Shown one piece after another: positions 52,623-61,529 of a DNA stretch of 64,000 nt. Below the pieces are notes generated by a model that was not told the origin of the DNA, searched no databases, and was given only the letters and a program-made list of their open reading frames with translations. The DNA is from CAYRXM01 sp964449465 (GTDB lineage Bacteria > Chloroflexota > Anaerolineae > JAFGEY01), in NCBI GenBank assembly GCA_964449465.1, contig CAYVBK010000009.1, forward strand, positions 71,243-135,242. The letters run 5' to 3'. The first letter of the stretch is position 1, and each line of letters starts with the position of its first letter. Made by a program: the position numbers and the translations under genes.

Positions 52623-53759
52623 ATGAACAAGGTCCGAATGGGCATCATTGGGGTAGGCGGTATGGGCAGTGGCCATGCCCGCAACATGCCCAAAATTCCA
52701 GAGGTAGAGTTGACCGCCGTGTGCGACATCCACCCGACCGCGCTTGAAAATGCGACCGTCGCCTGGAATGTGCCGGGGTTCGCCCATCACACCGATCTAC
52801 TCAACAGCGGCCTGGTAGATGCCGTCATCATTGCCACCCCACACTATTTTCACCCCCCCATCGCCATAGACGCCATGCGCCGTGGCATCCATGTGATCAG
52901 CGAAAAACCGATGGCCGTTCAGGTTTCCGAGGCCGACAAGATGATCCAGGTTGCGCAAGAAACCGGCGTCGTGTTTGCGGTCATGTTTCAACAGCGCACG
53001 CTGCCTGCCGTGCAGGCGGCCAAAAAGCTGATGCAAGAGGGTCGGCTGGGGCCGCTCTACCGCACGCTGCTCACCGACTCGCACTTTCGCAGCCAGGCCT
53101 ATTATGACTCGGCAGGCTGGCGGGCCACCTGGAAGGGCGAGGGCGGCGGCGTGCTGCTGAACCAGGCCCCGCACGGTATGGACATTTTCACCTGGCTGGC
53201 CGGCATGCCATGTCGAGTCACCGCTCAGGTGCACACTCGCCGGCATCGCATCGAGGTCGAAGACCAGGCCGCTGCCATCCTGGAATATCCCAATGGGGCC
53301 ATCGGTTATATCCTGGAAACGGTCAACGAATACCCCACCGGCATGCGCCTGGAACTGTGCGGCGAACTGGGCAAGCTGGTGCTGGACGACCAGGGACTGC
53401 ACTTCTGGCAGGTGCAGCCGGGCGTGCACGCTGCTTCCGATTCGACCGACCAGATGTGGGGACATCCTCAAGCGGTAGAGATAGAGGTGCCGCTGTCGGA
53501 ACGAGAAACCGGCCATGCAGCCATCGTGCGCAACACGGCTTGGGCGATTCTGCAAGGCGAACCGCTCATCTCGCCGGGCTACCAGGCTATCTATAGCCTG
53601 GAACTGGCCAACGCCATACTGCTGTCAGGGCATCGCGGCAAGACCGTGACCACGCCGCTGGATCGCGCCGAATATGACGCTTTTCTGGCCGAAAAACAAG
53701 CCGCATCTCAAGACAAAATGGTTGAGGACCAGCGCATCACCGACCCTCAACACGCCTGA
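52623..53759 (+). CDS. Gfo/Idh/MocA-family oxidoreductase
   Basis: A 378-residue NAD(P)-dependent dehydrogenase. The Rossmann motif GIIGVGGMGSGHAR, catalytic Lys in VISEKPMAV (about 99), and GGGVLLNQAPHGMDI are visible. It is clearly related to the gene at 25698. It shares SQAYYDSAGWRATW with that protein's TQAYYDSGGWRATW. AAAAGGAG precedes the ATG. Sugar or inositol-type oxidation is expected; the substrate is unknown. Confidence 0.87.
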   Translation: MNKVRMGIIGVGGMGSGHARNMPKIPEVELTAVCDIHPTALENATVAWNVPGFAHHTDLLNSGLVDAVIIATPHYFHPPIAIDAMRRGIHVISEKPMAVQVSEADKMIQVAQETGVVFAVMFQQRTLPAVQAAKKLMQEGRLGPLYRTLLTDSHFRSQAYYDSAGWRATWKGEGGGVLLNQAPHGMDIFTWLAGMPCRVTAQVHTRRHRIEVEDQAAAILEYPNGAIGYILETVNEYPTGMRLELCGELGKLVLDDQGLHFWQVQPGVHAASDSTDQMWGHPQAVEIEVPLSERETGHAAIVRNTAWAILQGEPLISPGYQAIYSLELANAILLSGHRGKTVTTPLDRAEYDAFLAEKQAASQDKMVEDQRITDPQHA

Positions 53760-53777
53760 GGCCGGTGTGTTGGCTTT

Positions 53778-53821
53778 GACAGGCTCAACCCACAAGCCGG
53801 CCGCCGCCGGTTGAGCCTGTC
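53778..53821. repeat. Perfect 13-bp inverted repeat between convergent genes
   Basis: GACAGGCTCAACC (53778-53790) and GGTTGAGCCTGTC (53809-53821) with an 18-base loop that is itself GC-rich and self-complementary (AGCCGGCCGCCGCC region). It may serve as a bidirectional terminator or be a REP-type repeat. A partial relative, TTTCGACAGGCTTGACC, occurs near 57506. Confidence 0.6.
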
Positions 53822-53842
53822 GAACCGGCCCGCCCAACTCTC

Positions 53843-55450
53843 TCACTCTTCTGGCAAACCGGTCAGGTTACTGTTGCGCGGCGATGAGATGGTAAACTCG
53901 AAGCGGATGACCTGTTTTTGCTGCGGCTCTAGCCGCATTTCCCAGGTCAACTCGTTGAGATCCGTCTTGCGGGTAGGCGGCGGCGCCATGTTTTCTTCTT
54001 TGATGCGAATATCCTCGCTGCCCGCCACCGGCAATTGATCTTGCACCACCAATGTGGCCGCATCGGGCAAAAGATTCTGCGCCTCGATCTCGTAGGCATA
54101 ACGACGCACTCGCCGCTCGCCGATCAACTGCTTGCCCACCTCATTCAAAACCAGCCGGCGTTCTACCTTGATGCGATCCTCCAGCCCCAACGTGGTCTTG
54201 AACGTTTCGCCGGGCGACACCTTGTCGAGGCGCGCCTGCCCCACAAACTCGTTGCCATAAAAGAGCATCAACGGGCCGGGCAGCAAAGTCAATTCCGTAT
54301 CATTTTTAATCGTGGCGCGGCGAAACACGTCGCCAGACAACTTGGGCGCGGCCACAAAATCGATCTGCGGTGTAAAATCAAGCGTCTGGATGGCCGCCTT
54401 GTGCGATGCGCCGTCGGCCGGAATGTCCATACGGTGCGGAATGTGAAATGTCACCGCCGCACCGCCGGTATCCACCGTCGCCTGGACCACCTCGGCGACA
54501 ATCGGCTCTGGCTCGGGCGGGCTGCCCACCGTCAGTTCATCCACATCCCGGCGGGCAAACTCGACCGCCGGCGCGGCCATGCGCGGGGCAAAAGACTGAA
54601 CAGCCGGCGGCGGCAGCGGTCGGAGCAAATTGATGTACCAGGGTGCCAATTTGGGCAGTTGGGCCGACGCGGCCGGCCGCGCTGTAGACAGGGTCAAAGC
54701 CACATGCGGCCAATCTTCGCCAGTAGACTGCTGCACCTGCCCCTGACAAACCAGCTCGACCTGCGATGACGCGCCGGGCTCGCTTAAAAGGCGCAGGTCA
54801 TAGAGCGGCTGCCAGCCGGCCCCACCCTGGGTGGTGTATTCCAGGGTCAAGGTCAACTCGCCGCGCTCCAACACCTGCACCTCGACCATCGCCTCGTAGC
54901 GTTGGCGGGGGCGCGCGCTCTGAATGCGATTCAACTCTTGCTGCAACCTCTCGATTTCGCGAGCCACCATCCGCCGATCAACGGCCACTTCACGGCGGCG
55001 CGCCATCGCAGGCGCATAACTGCCCTTGAAAAATTCCAGCAGCGCGTCGGCATCGCCCACCTTGGCCCGCCCCAACCCCAAACCCTGCGCCAGGCTGGCC
55101 CCGGCATGTCCAGCCAGGCTCTGGAGAAATTCGATCTGGCTTTTCAACAAAGCCTCTTCATCGGCCAGCGTCTGGTCGGCGGCCTGCCGCTCTTGTAGAC
55201 GCTTTTCCAGTTCGACCACCGGCACCGACGGCGGCTCGACATAATAGGCCTCGCGCACCTGAACGCCCAACAGTCGCGCCCGCGCCGTGCCTTGCCCGCT
55301 CACCCGCACCGACCGGGGATCCAGCAGGGTGGTCAGGTTGGTCAGGCGCACCTCGCTGATGCCAGCATCCAGATTCAACGCCACCTGCCGCACAACCCGC
55401 ACCCGGTCGGGGTACACCGTCACCGCGACAATATCCGCTTGAATATCCAT
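53843..55450 (-). CDS. MuiA-like protein with DUF4139 domain
   Basis: A 535-residue protein. The N-terminal DUF4140-type beta domain (about 1-95) opens VAVTVYPDRVRVVR. A coiled-coil middle (about 75-190) and DUF4139 (about 190-535) follow, beginning LEYTTQGGAGWQPLYDLRL. The closing segment is LTWEMRLEPQQKQVIRFEF. The gene shows no signal peptide, so it is probably cytoplasmic. Biochemical activity in this family is unknown. ATG 55450 has GAGGAGG upstream. It is coupled to the histidine kinase upstream (24 bases). Confidence 0.85.
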   Translation of the reverse strand: MDIQADIVAVTVYPDRVRVVRQVALNLDAGISEVRLTNLTTLLDPRSVRVSGQGTARARLLGVQVREAYYVEPPSVPVVELEKRLQERQAADQTLADEEALLKSQIEFLQSLAGHAGASLAQGLGLGRAKVGDADALLEFFKGSYAPAMARRREVAVDRRMVAREIERLQQELNRIQSARPRQRYEAMVEVQVLERGELTLTLEYTTQGGAGWQPLYDLRLLSEPGASSQVELVCQGQVQQSTGEDWPHVALTLSTARPAASAQLPKLAPWYINLLRPLPPPAVQSFAPRMAAPAVEFARRDVDELTVGSPPEPEPIVAEVVQATVDTGGAAVTFHIPHRMDIPADGASHKAAIQTLDFTPQIDFVAAPKLSGDVFRRATIKNDTELTLLPGPLMLFYGNEFVGQARLDKVSPGETFKTTLGLEDRIKVERRLVLNEVGKQLIGERRVRRYAYEIEAQNLLPDAATLVVQDQLPVAGSEDIRIKEENMAPPPTRKTDLNELTWEMRLEPQQKQVIRFEFTISSPRNSNLTGLPEE

Positions 55451-55474
55451 CGTCCATCCTCCTCGCACAACCTG

Positions 55475-57322
55475 TCAATCTGCGGCTCGATCTCGATCAT
55501 ACGAAAACGGCGATACGATGTGAGTCAACTTGATTTTGCTCTTGACTGGCAGCACCACATGAAACACACTGCCCGGACAACGATCATCGTCGTGCCCGGG
55601 GCTTTCCACCCAAATGCGCCCGCCATGCGCCGTGACAATGCCTTTGGCGATGGCCAGCCCCAGACCGGGACCGCCACCCTTGAACTTGGTTTTGCCGGTC
55701 GAATGAAGAGCCAGCTCGCCGGTCTGATAAAATTTCTCAAAAATGCGCTCATGATCTTCCTGGTCAATGCCGATCCCCGAATCGGCCACCACCACCTCAA
55801 CCCATTGATCCTGGTCAACCACATCCAGCATCCAACCATCTATGTCAACCATACCGCCATCGGGCGTGTACTTGATCGCATTGACCAACAAATTTTCAAA
55901 CACCTGATACAGCCGCTTGGCATCGGCCTCGATATAAGGGACATTCTTAAAATCACCCAAAGTCAGAGTCAACTGCCGCTCTTGCAACGGCTCGGCATAT
56001 TGCACGCGCAGTGTGTGGATCATGTTGCTGAGGGAAATCTGCGAGGGGCGCAGTTGCAACACCTGGGTGTCAATCATCGAAACATCAATCATGCTCTCAA
56101 TAATGTCATATAACCGCTGACTGCCCTTGAGCAGCCCTTGCAGCAGATTGGCGAGAAAGGGGTTTTGCTTGATGGCCGGGTCGTCGCGCATAATGTTGGT
56201 ATAACCCTGAATCAGAGTCAGCGGCGTCTTGAGCTCGTGCGCGGCAATGCTGATAAAATCCGACTTGGTGCGGTCCAACCGCTCCAGGTCGCGGTTCACC
56301 CGCTCCAACTCGATGTTGGCCTTTTCCAACTCTTGAGTGCGTTGATACACCATCTGCTCCAATTCCTGGTTGAACCGCCGCACCTGATCGTACAGTTGGG
56401 CATTCTCCAGTGCCACCGCCGACTGCTCAGATGCGGCCTGAATCAGGCTGATCACCGAAGGATCCAAGGGTTTGCCTTCATGCCGGATGTTGGTCATGAT
56501 CACACCGATAGGCCGATTTTCATTAAACATCGGCATCGCCACCACATCGCGGCGATGCAAAAAAGGCAGCAAGGCATCGTCCGGCTGATCCAACACTTGA
56601 CGGCGCTGCATAGACAGCGAACGAGTGACAAAACTGGTTGGCGGATCCAGGGGCAAAACCACATCCACAATCGCCGCATCAAAATCGCCTTTGGCCGTGC
56701 CAACATAGAGGGTGCTGTTGGCGCCCAGCCGCCAGATCACACAAAAATCAATCGAGGCCAGGCTGGTCAAATTGTCGGCAATCGCCTCTAGCGTCTGCTG
56801 AATATCCAGCGTCGAATTGAGCGTACGCGAAATGGCATAGAGCGAGTCGGCCTCTTCGCTGGCGGCCGCCAGGCGTTGGGTCAAAAAGTTAAACTCCTCC
56901 AGCCGCTCGTTCAACGAAGCGCGGGTCAGTTCGGTGTAGGTTTCCACAATGATATTGATGGCCCGATCCAGCATCGGCTCGGCCTGATCGGCCATCGTCT
57001 GCGCCTCGTGCGCCGAAAAGGACTGAAACAAAAACTGCCAGACGACCGATTTGAGTTGCAGGGCCAGCTGCACCACCTGATCAATGGTATATTCCTGGCG
57101 AATGTGATCGGAAACCAGCTTGTGCAACATTTCATCCATATCGGTGCTGTCGCCGCTGGCAACCGCCTTGCACATGCGATCATAAAAGATGATAAATACA
57201 TGATGCTTGAGCTCTTCAGTTGATATGTTGCTCTTGTCCAGACCGCCGCGCGACCGCACCTTGCGCATCCAGGCCGGCAACACCAGACTTTCACTCTCTC
57301 GCAACCAGTTTTCCACGCGCAT
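55475..57322 (-). CDS. Soluble sensor histidine kinase with RsbRD-like N-terminus and GAF domain
   Basis: A 615-residue kinase with no membrane helix. The N-terminal helical region (about 1-145) resembles RsbT-co-antagonist N-terminal domains; a GAF domain (about 165-320) follows. HisKA holds His362 in AAHELKTPL. The ATPase domain has ENLLVNAIKYTPDGG and VADSGIGID, and the last glycine box reads GGGPGLGLAIAK. Start ATG 57322 has GAGGAG five bases upstream. It precedes the DUF4139 gene. No response regulator is adjacent. Confidence 0.88.
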   Translation of the reverse strand: MRVENWLRESESLVLPAWMRKVRSRGGLDKSNISTEELKHHVFIIFYDRMCKAVASGDSTDMDEMLHKLVSDHIRQEYTIDQVVQLALQLKSVVWQFLFQSFSAHEAQTMADQAEPMLDRAINIIVETYTELTRASLNERLEEFNFLTQRLAAASEEADSLYAISRTLNSTLDIQQTLEAIADNLTSLASIDFCVIWRLGANSTLYVGTAKGDFDAAIVDVVLPLDPPTSFVTRSLSMQRRQVLDQPDDALLPFLHRRDVVAMPMFNENRPIGVIMTNIRHEGKPLDPSVISLIQAASEQSAVALENAQLYDQVRRFNQELEQMVYQRTQELEKANIELERVNRDLERLDRTKSDFISIAAHELKTPLTLIQGYTNIMRDDPAIKQNPFLANLLQGLLKGSQRLYDIIESMIDVSMIDTQVLQLRPSQISLSNMIHTLRVQYAEPLQERQLTLTLGDFKNVPYIEADAKRLYQVFENLLVNAIKYTPDGGMVDIDGWMLDVVDQDQWVEVVVADSGIGIDQEDHERIFEKFYQTGELALHSTGKTKFKGGGPGLGLAIAKGIVTAHGGRIWVESPGHDDDRCPGSVFHVVLPVKSKIKLTHIVSPFSYDRDRAAD

Positions 57323-57375
57323 GCCCACTCCTCAACTCCACAAAACCGCCCACCTCACCACCTTTGCTGTACCCA

Positions 57376-57404
57376 ACTATAATCTATTTTATACGACTTG
57401 TCAA
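57376..57404 (-). promoter_or_regulatory. Sigma70 promoter of the histidine kinase-DUF4139 operon
   Basis: On the minus strand, TTGACA (57404-57399), a 17-bp spacer and TATAGT (57381-57376). Strong match, about 50 bases upstream of the kinase start at 57322. Confidence 0.78.
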
Positions 57405-57416
57405 TCAACCCACGCC

Positions 57417-57445
57417 TTGCATCCAGGCCTGTCTCGTGATACAAT
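57417..57445 (+). promoter_or_regulatory. Sigma70 promoter of the alpha/beta hydrolase gene
   Basis: TTGCAT (57417-57422), a 17-bp spacer and TACAAT (57440-57445). It reads away from the histidine kinase promoter in the same 230-bp divergent region. Confidence 0.6.
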
Positions 57446-57551
57446 TCGCTCCTGATCTCAAATGAAACCAGACTTGCAGTTGGCTGAATGTCAAAACGCT
57501 GGTTTCGACAGGCTTGACCAACGAAAGTCCGATGAAAGAAGATTGACCCTT

Positions 57552-58496
57552 ATGCGCAAATGGCAAGGAGACCTGGCCTTTATCCTGATCGTCGGGCTGC
57601 TGATCGGGGGATGGTTCTACCTCTACCCTCGCCCCACGCCCAGCCCGCTAACCGAGATCGAGCCACCGCTGGATTTGAATATCATCCCACTGACCTTTTC
57701 GTCCCCACAAGGCGATGAACTGGCCTATCGCCTGTATGCCCCTCAGGGGACAGTTCGCTGCATCCTGGTGCTTTTGCACGACTCGGCCATGCACGGAGCC
57801 TGGTACGCCCAATTGGGACAGCAGTTGGGCGGAGCCGGCATAGCCGTTTTTTTGCCCGATCAGCGAGGACACGGCTACTCATCCGGCGACCGACAGCAGA
57901 TCGCCCAAAATCGCGACATATTGAACGACGACATCACCGCCATGATCGCCGCAGCACAGGCCCGCTATCCCACCGTCCCGATCTTTTTGGGCGGACACGG
58001 GCGCGGCGCTGGCCTGGCCCTGCGCTATATCCAGATGCGCCGCCCAGTAGACGGCCTCGTTCTGATCGCCCCCTATATTTCGGAAACGCAAACCAACCTG
58101 AGCCGGGCTGGTCAGCGGCGTTGGCTGGTCGCACACCCTATCGAGGCTTTTTTGGCCCGCGCCGGCCTGACCCACTGGCCGGTATGGCATTACAACTGGC
58201 CTACGCACATGGCCCAAATAGACCCGCGCCTGGACAAAACTCTTTCCATTTTGTGGATGCACGAAACAGTGCCGGACGATCTGGACGCGGCTTTTCAGTC
58301 CGTCCAGACGCCGCTGCTGTGCGTGATCGGCCAGGACGACTTTTTGTTCGATCCAGACACCACCCCACAATGGCTAGAGCAATTCACCGCCGCCCGCCGC
58401 GAACTGGCATGGGTGCCGCAGGCCGACTTTTTGAGCATCATTCCGGCCGCAGCGCCGCCCATCGCCCGCTGGCTAGATCAGCAACTCGCCCCCTGA
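57552..58496 (+). CDS. Alpha/beta hydrolase-fold protein with a degenerate catalytic triad
   Basis: A 314-residue protein. One N-terminal membrane helix or uncleaved signal (about 9-25) precedes a monoglyceride-lipase-like fold. It has LLHDSAMHGAWY (oxyanion region), LPDQRGHGYSSGDR, then GGHGRGAG at the nucleophile elbow. The elbow reads G-H-G150-R-G where G-X-S-X-G is expected, so the Ser is Gly. The usual C-terminal His region (WVPQADFLSI) also lacks His. It is probably a non-hydrolytic relative, or uses another chemistry. ATG 57552 is preferred for the membrane segment; an ATG at 57462 is possible. Confidence 0.75.
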   Translation: MRKWQGDLAFILIVGLLIGGWFYLYPRPTPSPLTEIEPPLDLNIIPLTFSSPQGDELAYRLYAPQGTVRCILVLLHDSAMHGAWYAQLGQQLGGAGIAVFLPDQRGHGYSSGDRQQIAQNRDILNDDITAMIAAAQARYPTVPIFLGGHGRGAGLALRYIQMRRPVDGLVLIAPYISETQTNLSRAGQRRWLVAHPIEAFLARAGLTHWPVWHYNWPTHMAQIDPRLDKTLSILWMHETVPDDLDAAFQSVQTPLLCVIGQDDFLFDPDTTPQWLEQFTAARRELAWVPQADFLSIIPAAAPPIARWLDQQLAP

Positions 58497-59399
58497 GTTG
58501 GCCGCCCAAGAAACGGCAATCTGAGCGGCAACGGCTGCGTTGTTTTGCAGCAGAGCGATGTTGGCCTGCATACTTTGCCCGCCGGTCAACTCGGCCACCC
58601 GCGCCAGCAAATACGGCGTGATGGCCTTGCCGCGCACACCCTCCCTTTCTGCATCGGCCAAAGCCGTCTCAATGGCCGATTCGACCATCTCGGACGGCAA
58701 AGCGTATTGCAGCGGCAGCGGCACCGTCACCAAAATACCACCTCGCAGCCCCATCTGCCACTTGATACGGGCAATCTGCACCACCTGCTCCGGCGTGTCT
58801 ACCCGCTGATCCACCAGCAGGCCACTGGAACGAACGTAAAAAGCCGGCAACATCTCGCTGCCATAGCCCAACACCGGCACGCCGTGCGTCTCCAGCCACT
58901 CCAGAGTCAGCGGCAGATCGAGAATAGCCTTGGCCCCGGCGCACACCACCATCACCGGCGTTTGGGCCAGCTCGGCCAGGTCTGCCGACACATCAAAAGG
59001 CTGCCCGCGATGCACCCCGCCAATGCCACCGGTCGCAAAAACGCGAATACCGGCCCAGTCGGCCAGGATCATGGTGGCAGCCACTGTGGTGGCCCCATCG
59101 CGCCGGCCGGCCATAACGATGGGCAAATCGCGGCGACTAACCTTGTCAATGTGGTCGCTGGTGGCCAGGTATTCAAGCTGATCGGCGTCCAGACCCACAC
59201 AAGGCACTCCACCCAAAACGGCCACCGTCGCCGGCGTGGCCCCCCATTCGCGCACAGTCTCTTCAAGTTGACGCGCTGTTTGCAGATTGTGCGGAAAAGG
59301 CAGCCCGTGTGAAATCAGAGTAGATTCCAAAGCCACTACCGGCCGGCAGGCAGCCAGCGCCTCGCCCACCTCTGCACTAGTTTTGATATTGCAATGCAC
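58473..59399 (-). CDS. psuG: Pseudouridine-5-phosphate glycosidase
   Basis: A 308-residue PsuG homologue (E. coli enzyme about 312), splitting pseudouridine-5-phosphate into uracil and ribose-5-phosphate. It has VVALESTLISHGLPFPHN, RRDLPIV, DGATTVAATMILAD, FATGGIGGVH, and LRGGILVTVPLP. The start is GTG 59399, seven bases after GAGGAGG. An ATG at 59462 would extend through a terminator hairpin. It lies downstream of psuK across that hairpin. The 3-prime end overlaps the convergent hydrolase gene by 24 bases. Confidence 0.92.
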   Translation of the reverse strand: MHCNIKTSAEVGEALAACRPVVALESTLISHGLPFPHNLQTARQLEETVREWGATPATVAVLGGVPCVGLDADQLEYLATSDHIDKVSRRDLPIVMAGRRDGATTVAATMILADWAGIRVFATGGIGGVHRGQPFDVSADLAELAQTPVMVVCAGAKAILDLPLTLEWLETHGVPVLGYGSEMLPAFYVRSSGLLVDQRVDTPEQVVQIARIKWQMGLRGGILVTVPLPLQYALPSEMVESAIETALADAEREGVRGKAITPYLLARVAELTGGQSMQANIALLQNNAAVAAQIAVSWAANSGGELLI

Positions 59400-59417
59400 A
59401 GATTTTCCTCCTCTGAT

Positions 59418-59450
59418 AAAAAAACCCGGTTCCATCACGAAACCGGGTTT
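59418..59450 (-). terminator. Intrinsic terminator between psuK and psuG
   Basis: A 10-bp perfect stem AAACCCGGTT (59422-59431) and AACCGGGTTT (59441-59450). The minus strand continues in a T-run (complement of 59418-59424). It terminates psuK transcription or attenuates psuG. Confidence 0.8.
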
Positions 59451-59469
59451 CCATACTTGCAATCTCGGT

Positions 59470-60426
59470 TCAAATCACCAATTCATCATACAAGCGATCC
59501 AGGCTGAGATAAGGACAGACCGTCTCGGCGCATTGAATGGTCAGCGCCGCCGCCGAGATGCCCAACCGCACCGCCTCGCTGACCGGAAAATCGTGTAACA
59601 GACCCAAAATCACGGCCGCGGTGAGGGCATTTCCGGCCCCGGTCAGGTCTATAATGTCGCGGTTGAGGGCCGGCACATGCCCGCTCTCGCCCAACGTGGC
59701 ATAACAAAGTCCCAACTCGGCCAGGGTGACGATAACTATTTGCACCCCCATGCCCACCAGACGGATTGCCAACTGCCGCGCATCCATAACCTCTCGAGTT
59801 GAGATGCCCGCGATGGCGCGCGCTTCGGGCAAATTCAGGGTCAACAGGTGAATATCGGACAAAAAAGGCCGAAACCGTGGCGCCAACACCGACGTGGTGG
59901 GATCGAGACAAACCCGTAGATGGTACTGCCGCGCCAGCTTGAAGACCGATTCGAGCGTCTGCTCAGGGAGATTGCCGTCCAACACCAGCGTACTCGCATC
60001 GCGCAGCAACCGCCGCCGCTGATAGACCAACGCCGGAGTCAAAGCCTGAATGACCGTCATATCGTCAATAGCCAGCGCCGGTATGCCACTTTCATCCAAA
60101 ATTGCCATATAGGCCCCGGTGCGATACAGGCTGCTGGTCACGACAAAGCGCGTATCCACTCCGCTTTCGGCCGTCGCCTGCAAGATCAGCCGACCAATCG
60201 AGTCGTTGCCCACCGCCGACAACAGCACCGTATGAACGCCCAGCCGGGCCAGGTTCTCGGCGATATTGCGCCCGGCACCGCCCATCGCCAGGCGCACCGC
60301 CCCCGGCGTCGAAGAGCCGGGCATCAAGGCCTGCGCCGGACGTCCTTTGGTATCGGCGGCCATCGCCCCGATCACCAGCACATAAGGCTGGGCGATCATG
60401 TCATTGAGCGCGTCGCTTGCGGCCAT
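59470..60426 (-). CDS. psuK: PfkB-family kinase, probable pseudouridine kinase
   Basis: A 318-residue ribokinase-fold protein. It has GGAGRNIAENLARLG (substrate loop, about 49-63) and the C-terminal anion hole LTGAGNALTAAV. The usual GAGD catalytic base is replaced: Asn266 instead of Asp. Pairing with psuG suggests phosphorylation of pseudouridine, though the substitution may lower or change activity. The ATG follows GGGGAG. It lies 18 bases after the membrane protein gene, likely in the same transcript. Confidence 0.8.
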   Translation of the reverse strand: MAASDALNDMIAQPYVLVIGAMAADTKGRPAQALMPGSSTPGAVRLAMGGAGRNIAENLARLGVHTVLLSAVGNDSIGRLILQATAESGVDTRFVVTSSLYRTGAYMAILDESGIPALAIDDMTVIQALTPALVYQRRRLLRDASTLVLDGNLPEQTLESVFKLARQYHLRVCLDPTTSVLAPRFRPFLSDIHLLTLNLPEARAIAGISTREVMDARQLAIRLVGMGVQIVIVTLAELGLCYATLGESGHVPALNRDIIDLTGAGNALTAAVILGLLHDFPVSEAVRLGISAAALTIQCAETVCPYLSLDRLYDELVI

Positions 60427-60444
60427 CGGCCTTGCTCCCCCACC

Positions 60445-61437
60445 TTATCCGATCTGGACAATCTGACCACGCTGATCCACCCGAATCGAGATGGTCTTGT
60501 CCTCGTGCGAAACCTGCATCGAGACCGAGCCGTCGTTCGCCCGCTCCATACTCGACAGGACCAGCTTTTTGGCGCCCATCAACTTTTGCAACGTCTCCAA
60601 CACATCGGCCAATTGCGACGGTTTGGCCGGCGACTTGGGCTCTTCGACTTTGGTCACCTGAGATTTGACCTGCTCTACCTTGATCAAACGCCCTTCATCA
60701 TCGGCTTCGGCCTGCCAGGTGCGGTCTTCGCGAAAGCTGTTCTCGCCCTGCACCACCGTGCCGCGCGACTGCAACATCAGACGCAGCCCACCGCCAGCCG
60801 TGCGACGCATGTCCGAAATCACCGTCTGCTTTCCATCCAACCCCAACTCGGCGCACGCAGTTTGGAAGGTCTGAGACTGCAATTTCGATTCACTGGCATA
60901 CAGAGGCTTTTCTGCGCTGCTTTCGTCCATCGTCTGGGTATAGCTGTACGCCGCCATCAAGCCGGCCGACAGAGCCAGGAACACAAAGACAAACAAAAAG
61001 ACGCCGGTCATCAGCAGCTTGATCACCATATGGCCAAAGCTGCCTTCGGCGATGCGCCCTTCGCCATAACCGATAATCGAACTCTTGTCGGTCAGCCCAA
61101 AGGCCAGCACAAAAGCGCACAGAATGGCCGCCACAAACAACAGCAGCCCCCAAATCGGCAAAGGCCGACCGGGCCGCTCGCCAAACATACGCGTGTGCGA
61201 ATATCGTCGCAAATCGTCACGCAGGGTCAACATGTAAAAAGCAATCACAAAGTTGCAGATCAGGGCAATCGGTGCGCCCACCCGCACCGACGCAATCGGC
61301 TGCAAAGCCTCATTGGCCATCTGGTAAACGCCAGGCAAAAGCATAAACAGGGGAGGCAAGATCAACAAAAAGGACAACACCCCCCACACGTTGATTAGAT
61401 ACTTGGCGGCACTGCCAGAATTTGAACTGCTGCTCAT
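60445..61437 (-). CDS. Membrane protein with C-terminal soluble domain, unknown
   Basis: A 330-residue protein. About four hydrophobic segments occupy residues 12-155. They are followed by a charged soluble region with coiled-coil-like MDESSAEKPLYASES and a C-terminal beta domain (DGSVSMQVSHEDKTISIRVD). No catalytic motif is seen. ATG 61437 has AAGGAGG five bases upstream. It lies between psuK and the SPFH gene; all are on one strand. The function is unknown. Confidence 0.7.
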   Translation of the reverse strand: MSSSSNSGSAAKYLINVWGVLSFLLILPPLFMLLPGVYQMANEALQPIASVRVGAPIALICNFVIAFYMLTLRDDLRRYSHTRMFGERPGRPLPIWGLLLFVAAILCAFVLAFGLTDKSSIIGYGEGRIAEGSFGHMVIKLLMTGVFLFVFVFLALSAGLMAAYSYTQTMDESSAEKPLYASESKLQSQTFQTACAELGLDGKQTVISDMRRTAGGGLRLMLQSRGTVVQGENSFREDRTWQAEADDEGRLIKVEQVKSQVTKVEEPKSPAKPSQLADVLETLQKLMGAKKLVLSSMERANDGSVSMQVSHEDKTISIRVDQRGQIVQIG

Positions 61438-61529
61438 AAAAACCTCCTTGCTCATCGCTCATTGTCCCTGACCGGTGAAATTCTATCTCTGCCCGCCCTT
61501 ATCCTGGAGCGGAAAAAACCTGCTCAAAC

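Noticed and set aside
59920..61398. Long plus-strand His/Gln-rich frame opposite psuK and the membrane gene
   Set aside because: Composition typical of antisense frames; real genes with ribosome sites lie on the minus strand.
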